13,917 bases of DNA from Pseudomonadota bacterium. Its GTDB lineage: Bacteria; Desulfobacterota; Desulfobulbia; Desulfobulbales; DAOVYS01. The stretch lies in NCBI GenBank assembly GCA_030635485.1, contig DAOVYS010000040.1, positions 1 to 13,917 on the forward strand. Direction: 5' to 3'. Every line of letters starts with the position of its first letter. The stretch's first letter is position 1. The translations under genes were made by a program, and so were the position numbers. Below the pieces are notes generated by a model. That model saw only the letters and a program-made list of their open reading frames with translations. It was not told the DNA's origin and searched no databases. This document shows, one piece after another, positions 1 to 7,747 of the stretch.

Positions 1-21
1 GAAACAATTGAGGAGTGATAA

Positions 22-72
22 ATGAAAAAAGGTAACTTCTCAATAAATGCAGGTAATCAACATACTTACTAA
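22..72 (+). CDS. Possible 16-codon leader peptide or truncated gene start
   Basis: An ATG at 22 follows a strong Shine-Dalgarno AGGAG (11-15) at 6-nt spacing and opens a 16-codon frame (MKKGNFSINAGNQHTY) ending in TAA. The initiation signal is better than that of several long genes here, but the product is too short to match to a family. It could be a leader peptide, the stump of a gene cut off by the repeat element that begins near 126, or chance. Nothing else in 1-125 looks coding; an 18-codon frame at 96-152 runs into the repeat and looks incidental. Confidence 0.15.
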   Translation: MKKGNFSINAGNQHTY

Positions 73-125
73 TAATAACGAATTTGGGGGAGCGTATGAT
101 TTTCTCTCATATTAATCAATCACTG

Positions 126-352
126 AGCCCTGAAAGGGCGGGTATTCGATAGCCCAGGGTGTAGCGAAGCGGAACCCTGGGTAAAGGAGATCACCTCTTG
201 TCAAGCCCTGAAAGCGGTATAAAACAAATGTCGATGTATGGCCCGCATCTTTATATCGCCCTTTCAGGGCTTATCGTTTGTGGTACTCTCACTACCCAGG
301 GCTGCGCGCTGCGCGCTGACCCCGGGCTATCGAATAACGCCCTTTCAGGGCT
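126..352. repeat. Long imperfect inverted repeat with four AGCCCTGAAAGGGC boxes
   Basis: Boxes of the form AGCCCTGAAAGGGC lie at 126-139 and 204-215 (the second degenerate) and, inverted, at 258-271 and 339-352. Between the boxes, each arm keeps the same internal order: TATTCGATAGCCC (143-155, and inverted at 324-335), then CCCTGGGTA (175-183, and inverted at 294-302). The whole element is therefore a palindrome of two roughly 100-bp arms folding around about position 237. Each box is itself self-complementary (GCCCT-GAA-AGGGC). It has no transposase. It resembles a REP/MITE-like non-coding mobile repeat. As RNA it would form a large stem that could stabilise or end transcripts arriving from the minus-strand gene at 422-919. 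Confidence 0.75.
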
Positions 353-363
353 GAAAATCGTAG

Positions 364-384
364 ATGGGCTGCGGCCCACCCTAC
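364..384 (-). repeat. Copy of the GTAGGGTGGGC-type 21-bp palindromic repeat
   Basis: Read on the minus strand, this is GTAGGGTGGGC followed by CGCAGCCCAT. It matches, with a few mismatches, the three 21-bp units found 8.6 kb away at 9022-9129. It sits directly beside the large inverted repeat at 126-352, so 126-384 is a small island of repeat DNA. Short GC-rich interrupted palindromes of this type behave like REP elements; no coding role is visible. The rest of 385-421 holds nothing recognisable. Confidence 0.5.
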
Positions 385-421
385 TGTTGCTGTCAACCCA
401 CAACAATCCGCAACCAAATCC

Positions 422-919
422 TTACTGGATTTGCTCGGAACTACTCATGTCATCTTCAACCGGGGGCGTGATAAGGCCAAATGCGCTGCCCAATGTCCGG
501 ACCAGTTCCAAAAAATTGTGAGGCAAAGGAAGGTCGCGGTCGACCAGAAGAATATTCATCTCCTTTGCCCGGGCAAGGATTCCTGAATTGTCCACCCCTT
601 CCTGATTATCACAGAGCACTGCCACCCGGAGGGCATCTGTAAGCGGTATACACATTTCATCGAGTTTTTCCGGAATCTTATCTATTGTCTCTCTGATCCT
701 TTCCCTATTCTGTTCCCTGAAAACCGCAACAGCCTCATCAGGGTTCTCTATCCCGAAAATATCGTTTATCACGGCGCCGGTCAGTCGAATGACAAAGGAA
801 TTATCCTGATCCGAATACTGCTTTGCCACCTGTTCCTTAAGCTTTTTGAAAACGATCAGTTTCATGACATCCACGCCTTGGCGCAGAATGGGAATCAACT
901 TGCTATCGACTTCTTCCAT
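422..919 (-). CDS. Conserved-looking hypothetical protein, about 165 residues
   Basis: I do not recognise this protein. It is soluble, with no signal peptide or membrane segment. The N-terminal half is helical and charged (IPILRQGVDVMKLIVFKKLKE, then an Arg/Glu-rich stretch around residues 65-90). It continues with a hydrophobic beta-like segment (LRVAVLCDN, about 98-106) and a C-terminal LILL-type segment before an acidic, Ser/Gln-rich tail. ATG 919 is chosen as the start, but TTG 922 is also possible and is better spaced (about 9 nt) from a GAGGA box. It lies 97 nt downstream of, and on the same strand as, the HDOD-GAF-GGDEF gene, so the two may be co-transcribed. A link to cyclic-di-GMP or stress signalling is only guilt by association. 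Codon-like composition and the intact 165-codon frame favour a real gene. Confidence 0.7.
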   Translation of the reverse strand: MEEVDSKLIPILRQGVDVMKLIVFKKLKEQVAKQYSDQDNSFVIRLTGAVINDIFGIENPDEAVAVFREQNRERIRETIDKIPEKLDEMCIPLTDALRVAVLCDNQEGVDNSGILARAKEMNILLVDRDLPLPHNFLELVRTLGSAFGLITPPVEDDMSSSEQIQ

Positions 920-1019
920 CAATTTACCAGATCCTCTTTATTGGTGAACGGTTACTATTGAACGTCCTCTTGCGCAACGGCAAGCGGTTCGGTTTTGATA
1001 CGGCCGGTTCGTGTTAATA

Positions 1020-3065
1020 TCACATGACGAGTTGCTCTGCAACCCTCATTTCATCATCAGCACCGGCTGAAATGGTCACAACCTTGTTTTTTCCGGCATC
1101 TTTTGCCAGATACAGTGCCTGATCCGCGTTCGCTACAAGCTCTTCCTTTGTCATTATCGTTGGATGGTAGGCGGTAAGGCCGATGCTCACGGTCAGTGGA
1201 TGGCTGGGGAAACGCCTGGTCAACAAACGGCCCAGATTTTCAATCTCCTTTCGTATCCGTTCAACATAGCGCATTCCATCATTAATATCAGTGTCTTTTA
1301 AGAGAACCAGGAACTCATCGCCTCCATACCGGCCCACCACATCGGAAGGCCTTGAAAACTTATTTATTGTGCCTGCAACGAGTTTCAAGATGTTGTCGCC
1401 CACGAGATGTCCGAACCGATCATTGAATTCCTTAAAATGGTCCACATCTATCATTGCAACGGACAACTCCCTCCCCTCTCTCTTTGTATGTCTGAAGATC
1501 TTGGGCAGAATCTCCTCGATCGAGGCGCGATTATGGACCTTTGTCAGACCGTCCATGGAGGCCCGCACTTTCATCTCCTTAAATGCCCTCGCATTTTCCA
1601 GGGCCATTCCGAGTTCGTTGGCAACAACCGCCAGCGCGGACAGGGCCGTCACCTGAACAGCCTTGCCGGAAACCACGTTGTCCACGCCGATGATTCCCAT
1701 TATCTGATTGTTGTTCGAGAATGGGACAACTCCCATTTCACTGATTCCCAATTGTTTCAATATCTCTGTTTCACCGGGGCTATAACCCTTTATCAGGATT
1801 GGCACATGTTTTCTTAAGCATTGGATTAACCCGCCGGAATTCGAAGTCAACCGGAACCCCAGCGAGGAAAAATCCATTTCAAGATCCGTCCTGTCCAGAT
1901 AACCCACAGTGATAAGATTACGGTTAACCTTATCCACTCTCATTACATACATCCGGTCAAAGCCGAACTGCCGGTGAACCGCTTCAAGCGTACATGAGAT
2001 AATCTTTCTCTGATCAAAGGTCCTGTAGGAACGGATAATGCTTTCCCTGGCCCTTGTAAGAGAGATGATTTTCTTCTGCTGATTTTTATGAAGGTATAAG
2101 AATTTGGTATTAAGCCGACCGAGTTCAATGTTGGCCCGGAGGAGATTTTCACGAAACTGGGCAGTTGTGGGAAAAGAAAATTTATAAAACTCGGCAATGG
2201 TTTTCACTTCACGGTCCATGCATGCCACCATGGAACTCAAATCGACATGTTCCAGGCTAATAATATCCGAGACCTCCGGCTGCACAACCGGATGGCGGAA
2301 CACATCCACCGAACCGAGCCCTTGAATCCATGCCATAAAATTGGAAAAAGAGAGTATTGCAATCAACCGTCCACTCTCATAAGGCAATTTCAGGTGGGCA
2401 AAAGGTTGATGGTGCAGCAGTACGGCAGACACAAGCCTTTCGGGCAGGTTCCACTTGTTGCAGAAATAGGCTCCCAGTTTATCATGGCTGATTCCGATGA
2501 CCCTTTGCTCGCCTTCGATAGTCAGGTCGCCATCCGACTTAAAGGAATTTTTTACAAAATCACCGTAAGAGATGCGTGCGTTTGCATTCATAATGATCTT
2601 TCCCACATCATGCAGCAATCCCGCAACGTATGCTTCCTCGGGATTCGGATAATTTATAGCCTCGGCAAATGCTCTGCACAGACCGGCAACAGAGAGACAA
2701 TGCTGCCAGAAAAAAAGAGGATCAAAACCCCGTCTCCGATTCGGGCTGATAAGTTGATCAAACAGGGTCACTCCTATAGCCATTCCCCGGACAGTGGAAA
2801 AGCCGAGCAATGTCACAGCATGGTTGACCGACGAGATCTTCCGCTGAAAACCATAGGCCGCAGAGTTCACGATCTTAAGAAGCCTTGCCATGATAGCGGG
2901 CTCAGACTCCACCACCCTTGCCAGATCAGCCGCGGATGAGTGCTCATCTGCAATAATCTCGAGAAGTTTTATTGCCACAACAGGAAGTGTGGGAAGTTCT
3001 TCAACATCCCTGTTCAGCACTTTCAAAACATCGGTTTTTGATGGAAGCAGTGAGGTTATCTCCAT
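1020..3065 (-). CDS. HDOD-GAF-GGDEF protein, probable diguanylate cyclase
   Basis: A 681-residue cytoplasmic signalling protein. An HDOD domain spans about residues 20-225, with HD at 152-153 in GLLHDVGKII, SHDKLGAYF near 193 and LLHH near 217. A linker leads to a GAF-like domain (about 350-492) and a C-terminal GGDEF domain (about 503-668). The active site is intact (GGDEF at 581-585, with DVDHFKEFND and GHLVGD upstream). RPSD at 572-575, exactly five residues before GGDEF, matches the inhibitory c-di-GMP I-site. The expected reaction is two GTP to cyclic-di-GMP, with product inhibition. HDOD domains usually act as protein-interaction or sensory modules rather than enzymes. The GAF domain may bind a small ligand. 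ATG 3065 is supported by AGGAG 5 nt upstream. It is divergent from the histidine kinase at 3452 and upstream of the unknown gene at 422-919. The fold assignment is firm; the signal sensed is unknown. Confidence 0.93.
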   Translation of the reverse strand: MEITSLLPSKTDVLKVLNRDVEELPTLPVVAIKLLEIIADEHSSAADLARVVESEPAIMARLLKIVNSAAYGFQRKISSVNHAVTLLGFSTVRGMAIGVTLFDQLISPNRRRGFDPLFFWQHCLSVAGLCRAFAEAINYPNPEEAYVAGLLHDVGKIIMNANARISYGDFVKNSFKSDGDLTIEGEQRVIGISHDKLGAYFCNKWNLPERLVSAVLLHHQPFAHLKLPYESGRLIAILSFSNFMAWIQGLGSVDVFRHPVVQPEVSDIISLEHVDLSSMVACMDREVKTIAEFYKFSFPTTAQFRENLLRANIELGRLNTKFLYLHKNQQKKIISLTRARESIIRSYRTFDQRKIISCTLEAVHRQFGFDRMYVMRVDKVNRNLITVGYLDRTDLEMDFSSLGFRLTSNSGGLIQCLRKHVPILIKGYSPGETEILKQLGISEMGVVPFSNNNQIMGIIGVDNVVSGKAVQVTALSALAVVANELGMALENARAFKEMKVRASMDGLTKVHNRASIEEILPKIFRHTKREGRELSVAMIDVDHFKEFNDRFGHLVGDNILKLVAGTINKFSRPSDVVGRYGGDEFLVLLKDTDINDGMRYVERIRKEIENLGRLLTRRFPSHPLTVSIGLTAYHPTIMTKEELVANADQALYLAKDAGKNKVVTISAGADDEMRVAEQLVM

Positions 3066-3208
3066 AAAATCTCCTGATCTTGTTAAATTGCAACTACTTA
3101 CCTAATACAGCAATTTACGTGCCTGGAGCCCCCTGCAACCCGATTCAACCACATAAAACCTTCTAAAAACAGCCTGTTATTATACGGAAATCTGAAATCT
3201 GTCATCCC

Positions 3209-3271
3209 TTGACAACCTTCTCCGGGCCCAAAAAAGTTGTCAACCTTGCCCTGACTATAAAAAAATATAGT
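3209..3271. promoter_or_regulatory. Two small inverted repeats in a divergent intergenic region
   Basis: The 386-nt gap between the divergent HDOD-GGDEF and kinase genes (3066-3451) contains no convincing gene. It carries TTGACAAC (3209-3216) paired with GTTGTCAA (3236-3243), an 8-bp perfect inverted repeat with a 19-nt spacer. Next to it lies ACTATA (3254-3259) / TATAGT (3266-3271) around six A residues. Either could be a regulator-binding site or a hairpin. No promoter hexamers with proper spacing accompany the first repeat, so the operator reading is tentative. Confidence 0.3.
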
Positions 3272-3341
3272 GATTCCTCAGAACCACCACTTATTGAGAC
3301 ACATTGTGCGCCTATAATCTGTTGATACCATAGCCTTTTCT

Positions 3342-3350
3342 CCCCCCCCC
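3342..3350. repeat. C9 homopolymer upstream of the kinase promoter
   Basis: Nine consecutive C residues lie 15 nt upstream of the -35 box of the putative kinase promoter. Tracts of this length are prone to slipped-strand length change. In promoter regions they can alter the spacing of upstream activator sites. There is no direct evidence that it varies here. Confidence 0.6.
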
Positions 3351-3365
3351 TAAACACGCGGCGCC

Positions 3366-3394
3366 TTGCAATAAACAACAATAACTGATATAAG
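3366..3394 (+). promoter_or_regulatory. Putative sigma70 promoter for the histidine kinase
   Basis: TTGCAA (3366-3371) and TATAAG (3389-3394) are separated by exactly 17 nt. TGA directly before the -10 hexamer gives an extended -10 element. Transcription would start near 3401, about 50 nt upstream of the kinase ATG at 3452. The region is AT-rich, as expected. This is the best promoter match seen in the window. Confidence 0.5.
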
Positions 3395-3451
3395 ATAATA
3401 AGTTCGTTAAATAGGCTTTTTAAAAACCAGAGCAAAACAAGACCCTGACAA

Positions 3452-5653
3452 ATGAAGAGAAAAAAACTCTCAACAGCGGCAATAAGTGCCATAACGACTA
3501 TGGCGGCTGTCATGGGTGTTATCATATACATTGCCTACCTGTCCCATAACCACTTTGAGGAAACAGTTGTTTCTCAAACACAGCGTGAGTTGCTGGCAAC
3601 CGTAAAGGCAACCGCGATAAGCCTGGAAGAATTCATTAATGAACACTCAAACGCGCTAAAGGTTATTTCAATAGATCCGACATTCCAGGAGCGGGTTTAC
3701 AAAAAAGTCAGATGTGATAAGCCTGTTACCACATTTTGTGTGCTTAAATCCCTTTACGATACACTCAAAAAAAATGTTAATGCGATTACACTGTTGGATG
3801 CGGATGGCATTATATTGCACAGGGAACCATTCATTGCGGACAGGCCTGGAAGGGATAATTCCGACAAACCTGGAGTCGCATATGTTTTAAGAGAACACAA
3901 GCCGCATGTCAGCGAAGTCTTTTATAACAATCTCGGCAACCCGGCCATATCTATCTCAGAGCCGATATTCTACAGAGATAAATTCGCGGGAATTGCCAGG
4001 TTTATGATTCAAACCGATAAGATCAGCGAACGTTTTATCGAACCGATCAAGGTCGGCCAAAAGGGCTATGTGTGGGTGGTTGATAATAGAGATGTCATTC
4101 TTTCACATCCGAGAAAAGATTTTATTGGAATCCAACTATTGGATGTGACAAAAAAAATGCATAAGGAACGAGGCGAAGACTTTGATGAAAGCATAGTAAA
4201 AGAGCATATCAGAGAGGAACATGATTATCTCAACAGAATAAAAATTGAACAAGAAGGGTATGGGATATTTACGGATTGTATTTACCATAAAAAACACATA
4301 GTTGTTTTTAACCAGGTCTCAACAGGAGACGCGGTCTTCAACCTGATTATGATGCTGCCCTATTCCGAGATTACCGGGCCGATCCGCGCACATGCAAGAA
4401 ACACATTCGGGCTTACAGGGTTTGTTGTATTACTTTTGGGCGCAGGAGGACTGGCTCTTTTCAGAAGTCAAAAACAAAAGGCCGAACTTGAGACAGAGGC
4501 CAGGTATTTAAAACAGATCGCGGATGGAGCAGAGGCGCTCAGGACAAGCGAGGAAAGATTCCGTGAATTCGTGGAAGGCACGGACGACCTCATAGCACGG
4601 GTAGACGTGGAAGGACGTTTAATCTACGTAAACGATACTGCCGAAAAAATATTCGGGCTCAGCCCAAAAGAGTGTATAGGCCTGTCTGCTTTTGATTTCA
4701 TACACCCTGATGATCAAGAGGAGACCAGGGCTGCATTTGAAGAATGGATTCACAACCATGTTTCGAGTGTAACGTTAGAAAATCGTCAGGTCAGCAAGAC
4801 CGGTGAAATTCATTACATGCACTGGACCGTTAATCCGCACTTTGACGATAACGGCAACCTGACGGGCATCAACTCGATTGCCAGGGACCTCACGGACCGG
4901 AAGATGATTGAAGCCCACCTTGAAAGAAACCGGAAGATGGAAGCGATCGGAACCCTGGCCGGGGGCATTGCCCATGAATTCAACAATGCATTATATGCAA
5001 TCACCGGAAACATAGACCTGATCGAGATAGACCTGCCCCCGGACCCGGCCTCGAACATAACCAGACATATTAAGTCGATGAAGACTTCAACCCGCCATAT
5101 GGTCAACCTGACCGGACAATTGCTGGCCTATGCACTCGGCGGGAAACATCAGCCCGCAAACATATCAATAAGTGATTTTATAAAAGACAAATTGGATGCT
5201 ATCAAAAATACGATCCATCCTGAAATTCAAGTGGAGACCGACCTTTCCGACGATACTCACAACATTGAGGCCGACCTCAATCAGATAGAGATGATGCTTA
5301 CCGCAATATTAAAAAACGCATCAGAGGCCATGGAAGGCAAGGGCCGCATCAAGATCACAACCGGAAACGAAGAAATCGATGAAGAGTTTGCAAAACAGCA
5401 TCCCGACATAAAGCCAGACCCTTATGTATATATCACGATAAAGGACAATGGAAAAGGCATGGACAAAGAGACAAGGAAAAGGATATTCGACCCCTTTTTC
5501 ACCACAAAATTTCAGGGCAGAGGACTCGGCATGGCTGCGGTATACGGGATTGTCAAAAACCACGGCGGATGGATTTCAATTGATTCCGAACCAGGCCAAG
5601 GGACTCTGGTCCGAATCTATCTGCCCGCGGCAGGGGTAGAGGTCAGAGGATAG
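3452..5653 (+). CDS. Membrane sensor histidine kinase (Cache-PAS-HisKA-HATPase)
   Basis: A 733-residue inner-membrane kinase. Transmembrane helix 1 (about residues 10-30) is followed by a periplasmic Cache-like sensor (about 35-310, with the typical GYVWVVD and ISISEP segments). Transmembrane helix 2 is at about 319-337, then a short coiled coil. A PAS domain follows (about 367-485). The dimerisation/phospho-acceptor helix has LAGGIAHEFNN with His508. The HATPase domain has an N-box at Asn622, DNGKGM at 665-670, FDPFFTTK at 679-686 and GRGLGM at 689-694, so all ATP-binding motifs are intact. It should autophosphorylate in response to a periplasmic small ligand. No receiver domain is fused and no response regulator is adjacent, so its partner is elsewhere. 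The start has only a weak ribosome-binding site but is the first Met before helix 1. The last residues (EVRG) and the TAG stop lie inside a 7-bp repeat array. Confidence 0.93.
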   Translation: MKRKKLSTAAISAITTMAAVMGVIIYIAYLSHNHFEETVVSQTQRELLATVKATAISLEEFINEHSNALKVISIDPTFQERVYKKVRCDKPVTTFCVLKSLYDTLKKNVNAITLLDADGIILHREPFIADRPGRDNSDKPGVAYVLREHKPHVSEVFYNNLGNPAISISEPIFYRDKFAGIARFMIQTDKISERFIEPIKVGQKGYVWVVDNRDVILSHPRKDFIGIQLLDVTKKMHKERGEDFDESIVKEHIREEHDYLNRIKIEQEGYGIFTDCIYHKKHIVVFNQVSTGDAVFNLIMMLPYSEITGPIRAHARNTFGLTGFVVLLLGAGGLALFRSQKQKAELETEARYLKQIADGAEALRTSEERFREFVEGTDDLIARVDVEGRLIYVNDTAEKIFGLSPKECIGLSAFDFIHPDDQEETRAAFEEWIHNHVSSVTLENRQVSKTGEIHYMHWTVNPHFDDNGNLTGINSIARDLTDRKMIEAHLERNRKMEAIGTLAGGIAHEFNNALYAITGNIDLIEIDLPPDPASNITRHIKSMKTSTRHMVNLTGQLLAYALGGKHQPANISISDFIKDKLDAIKNTIHPEIQVETDLSDDTHNIEADLNQIEMMLTAILKNASEAMEGKGRIKITTGNEEIDEEFAKQHPDIKPDPYVYITIKDNGKGMDKETRKRIFDPFFTTKFQGRGLGMAAVYGIVKNHGGWISIDSEPGQGTLVRIYLPAAGVEVRG

Positions 5654-5760
5654 AGGTGAGAGGTCAGGAATCCGTGAGATTACTTATTCTGGATTTTATC
5701 CTCTAACCTTTAACCTCTATCCTCTCACCTCTCACCTCTATCCTCTATCCTCCAACCTCA
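5633..5760. repeat. Inverted pair of 7-bp tandem arrays between convergent genes
   Basis: The left arm is four GAGGNNA heptamers (5639-5666: GAGGTCA, GAGGATA, GAGGTGA, GAGGTCA). The right arm is eight complementary-type heptamers (5699-5754) plus a partial unit, mostly variants of TCCTCTA, ACCTCTA or ACCTCTC. The arms contain a perfect 20-bp inverted repeat (5645-5664 against 5727-5746) separated by 62 nt. They sit exactly where the plus-strand kinase and the minus-strand CheX-like gene converge. Both stop codons (TAG 5651-5653, and CTA 5745-5747 read as TAG on the minus strand) are part of a GGATAG repeat unit. The RNA hairpin could serve as a two-way transcription barrier, although no long U tract follows. 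Confidence 0.8.
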
Positions 5761-6293
5761 TTCAATGAAATAAATTCCGTCTTTTCCATGGACAGTTCAA
5801 TGGTAAACCTCTCTGTCCCTATTGCAAAAACCATACGGCGGTTGTCACTGTATTTCAGTTCAGGCGTCAATGTGATCGAGTTATTCAAGGCAAGAGCTTT
5901 GGGCTGGCCAAAAGATACGCTTAGATCATATTTACTTTCAATCATACGCACTGCCCTGCCCATCACCTGATTCACCATTTCGCCCATTGTGTCAACCACC
6001 TCGGATGAGGTGAAATTTTTTGCAAGGTCAGCCTCAGGCAGTCCCATGGTTATCATATAGTTCCGGTAAATCTCCATGGCCGCATTAGCGGTAAAATTCA
6101 TCACTATCAGTCCATTGTAATCTCCATTAAACTGGACAAAGCACCCAAGCGCAGGCTTTAAGCTTATCTTTGGAATGGCCTGAATCGTGTCCGAATACTT
6201 GACTGTTTTTTTTGTGCCTTTCTCCAGGGTTTTTTTCGTGGCCTGGCAAAAAAAACTGGAAATAATATCTATTGTCGGAACCGGTGTTTCCAT
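5745..6293 (-). CDS. CheX-like protein (CheC/CheX phosphatase-type fold)
   Basis: A 182-residue cytoplasmic protein. Its central segment resembles the CheC/CheX family. FNGDYNGLIVMNF (about 55-67) looks like the beta strands of that fold. It is followed by a helix with GEMVNQVMGRA, giving the paired Glu105 and Asn108 (ExxN) that in CheC/CheX/FliY attack phospho-CheY. A second beta region (about 125-170) completes the fold. It may dephosphorylate a receiver domain, or be a non-enzymatic relative; a related DUF family is the main alternative. ATG 6293 is 2 nt past the valS stop and has AAGGAG (6301-6306, inside the valS end) at 7-nt spacing, so it is almost certainly co-translated with valS. 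No chemotaxis genes are nearby. The final residues NEVGG and the stop are drawn from the 7-bp repeat array. Confidence 0.75.
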   Translation of the reverse strand: METPVPTIDIISSFFCQATKKTLEKGTKKTVKYSDTIQAIPKISLKPALGCFVQFNGDYNGLIVMNFTANAAMEIYRNYMITMGLPEADLAKNFTSSEVVDTMGEMVNQVMGRAVRMIESKYDLSVSFGQPKALALNNSITLTPELKYSDNRRMVFAIGTERFTIELSMEKTEFISLNEVGG

Positions 6294-6295
6294 AC

Positions 6296-7747
6296 TTAAT
6301 CTCCTTCAATCACGGACAATCGCGCCATGCTTTCGTCAATCTTTGTCAGTTTGGCGACAAATGTCCGCTCTTTTTCCTTTTCCTTTTCAACCACATCTTT
6401 CGGAGCATTTGCAAGGAACTTTTCGTTTAACAGTTTACCCCTGGTCTTTTTCAGCTGGGCCTCGACCTTACCCTTCTCCTTTGTCAGTTTGGCGATCTCC
6501 TTTTCAAAATCCACCAGTCCCTTTACAGGCACGTATATCTCAATATCGTCATAGATATAGGATGCAGCGCCCTTGGGGCACTCACCCTTTGCCATGACCG
6601 ACAACGAGGTCACCCGTGTCATGGCCTTTACGTCTTTGCTGAACCGTTCAATAGTTGACGCCTTTCCCTCATCAGAACATATGACAGATGCCTCAATCGA
6701 GGCGGATGGATGAATCATCATCTCGCTCCTGATGTTTCTGATGCCGCCTATCACGCCCATCAAAAGGGTCATTGTCGCCTCGGCCTCTCTGTTCTCCCAT
6801 TCCGGTGTGACCTCGGGAAAAGGCTCGGTCATTATACTTTCGCGGCTGCCGGGCAGTACATGCCATATTTCCTCGGTAACAAAAGGTGTTATGGGATGCA
6901 GGAGTTTCAGGGTGATCTCAAGGACCGTAAAAAGGACTCTGCGTGCTCCGTCTTTGGCCTCCTGGTCATCGCCATAGAGAGCTGGTTTGATCCATTCCAG
7001 GTACCAATCGCAGAACTCACGCCATACAAACTGATAAATCGCTAATGCGGAATCATTGAACCGGTAATCTTCAAACCCCTTGATCACTTCACTGACCGCC
7101 CTGTTGGTACGGCTTAAAATCCATTGGTGCGGAAGCGAAAGGTTGTCAACATCCACGGAGGCGGTCTCTTTTGGATCACACTCCCGGATGTGCATGAGCA
7201 CAAAACGGGACGCATTCCATACCTTGTTGATAAAATGGCGATACCCCTCAATGCGCTCTTCCGAGATGCGAATATCCCTCCCCTGTGCGGCAAACGCGGT
7301 CATGGTGAATCGAAGCGCATCTGTGCCATACTTATCCATCACCAGGATCGGGTCCATGACATTGCCCTTGGATTTACTCATCTTCTTCCCATGCTCATCT
7401 CTGACCAAGGCGTGCAGATAAACATCCTTAAACGGAATCTCTCCCATAAAATGGATGCCCATCATTATCATACGGGACACCCAGAAAAAGAGGATATCAA
7501 AACTCGTGATCAGAACAGAGGTAGGATAATACAGGGAAAGCTCCTTTGTCGATTCCGGCCAGCCAAGCGTGGAAAAAGGCCATAACGCGGAACTGAACCA
7601 GGTATCCAGCACATCCGTCTCCTGAGTCAGGTCAGTGGCCTTACACTTCGGACATCTGTCCGGGTCAACGCTCTTTACTATCAGTTCTCCACATGATTCA
7701 CAAATCCAGGCAGGAATCCGGTGTCCCCACCAAACATGCAGTGACAT
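6296..7747 (-). CDS. valS: Valyl-tRNA synthetase, C-terminal part after in-frame stop
   Basis: Carries the second half of ValRS. It begins with WWGHRIPAW (residues 6-14), then a Cys-rich zinc knuckle (CESC...CPKC, 16-35) and DVLDTWFSSALWP. The KMSKS signature is at 122-126, within GKKMSKSKGN. The helical anticodon-binding domain follows, and the usual C-terminal coiled coil (about 415-480) closes the protein. It is in the same reading frame as the upstream part (7757-8989); only one TGA and three further codons separate that part from ATG 7747. The 897-codon total fits full-length ValRS. ATG 7747 is the first Met after the stop, but it has no good Shine-Dalgarno and lies inside a degraded tract. 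Translation could occur by reinitiation or readthrough, or this is half of a pseudogene. The CheX-like gene follows after 2 nt. Confidence 0.85.
   Translation of the reverse strand: MSLHVWWGHRIPAWICESCGELIVKSVDPDRCPKCKATDLTQETDVLDTWFSSALWPFSTLGWPESTKELSLYYPTSVLITSFDILFFWVSRMIMMGIHFMGEIPFKDVYLHALVRDEHGKKMSKSKGNVMDPILVMDKYGTDALRFTMTAFAAQGRDIRISEERIEGYRHFINKVWNASRFVLMHIRECDPKETASVDVDNLSLPHQWILSRTNRAVSEVIKGFEDYRFNDSALAIYQFVWREFCDWYLEWIKPALYGDDQEAKDGARRVLFTVLEITLKLLHPITPFVTEEIWHVLPGSRESIMTEPFPEVTPEWENREAEATMTLLMGVIGGIRNIRSEMMIHPSASIEASVICSDEGKASTIERFSKDVKAMTRVTSLSVMAKGECPKGAASYIYDDIEIYVPVKGLVDFEKEIAKLTKEKGKVEAQLKKTRGKLLNEKFLANAPKDVVEKEKEKERTFVAKLTKIDESMARLSVIEGD

Noticed and set aside
126..384. 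CRISPR array
   Set aside because: The repeats alternate in orientation, have unequal spacing and conserved spacers, and no cas gene is present.
198..521. 107-codon plus-strand open frame
   Set aside because: It is made almost wholly of the inverted repeat and then runs antisense into the end of the 422-919 gene. It has low-complexity composition and no ribosome-binding site.
3202..3531. 109-codon minus-strand hydrophobic frame at the kinase start
   Set aside because: Its hydrophobic part is simply the antisense of the kinase's first membrane helix. The rest is intergenic DNA with the C9 tract, so it is a shadow frame.
5633..5760. Classic rho-independent terminator
   Set aside because: The perfect stem has a 62-nt loop and no T-tract follows on either strand. 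It is better described as inverted tandem arrays with possible terminator-like effect.
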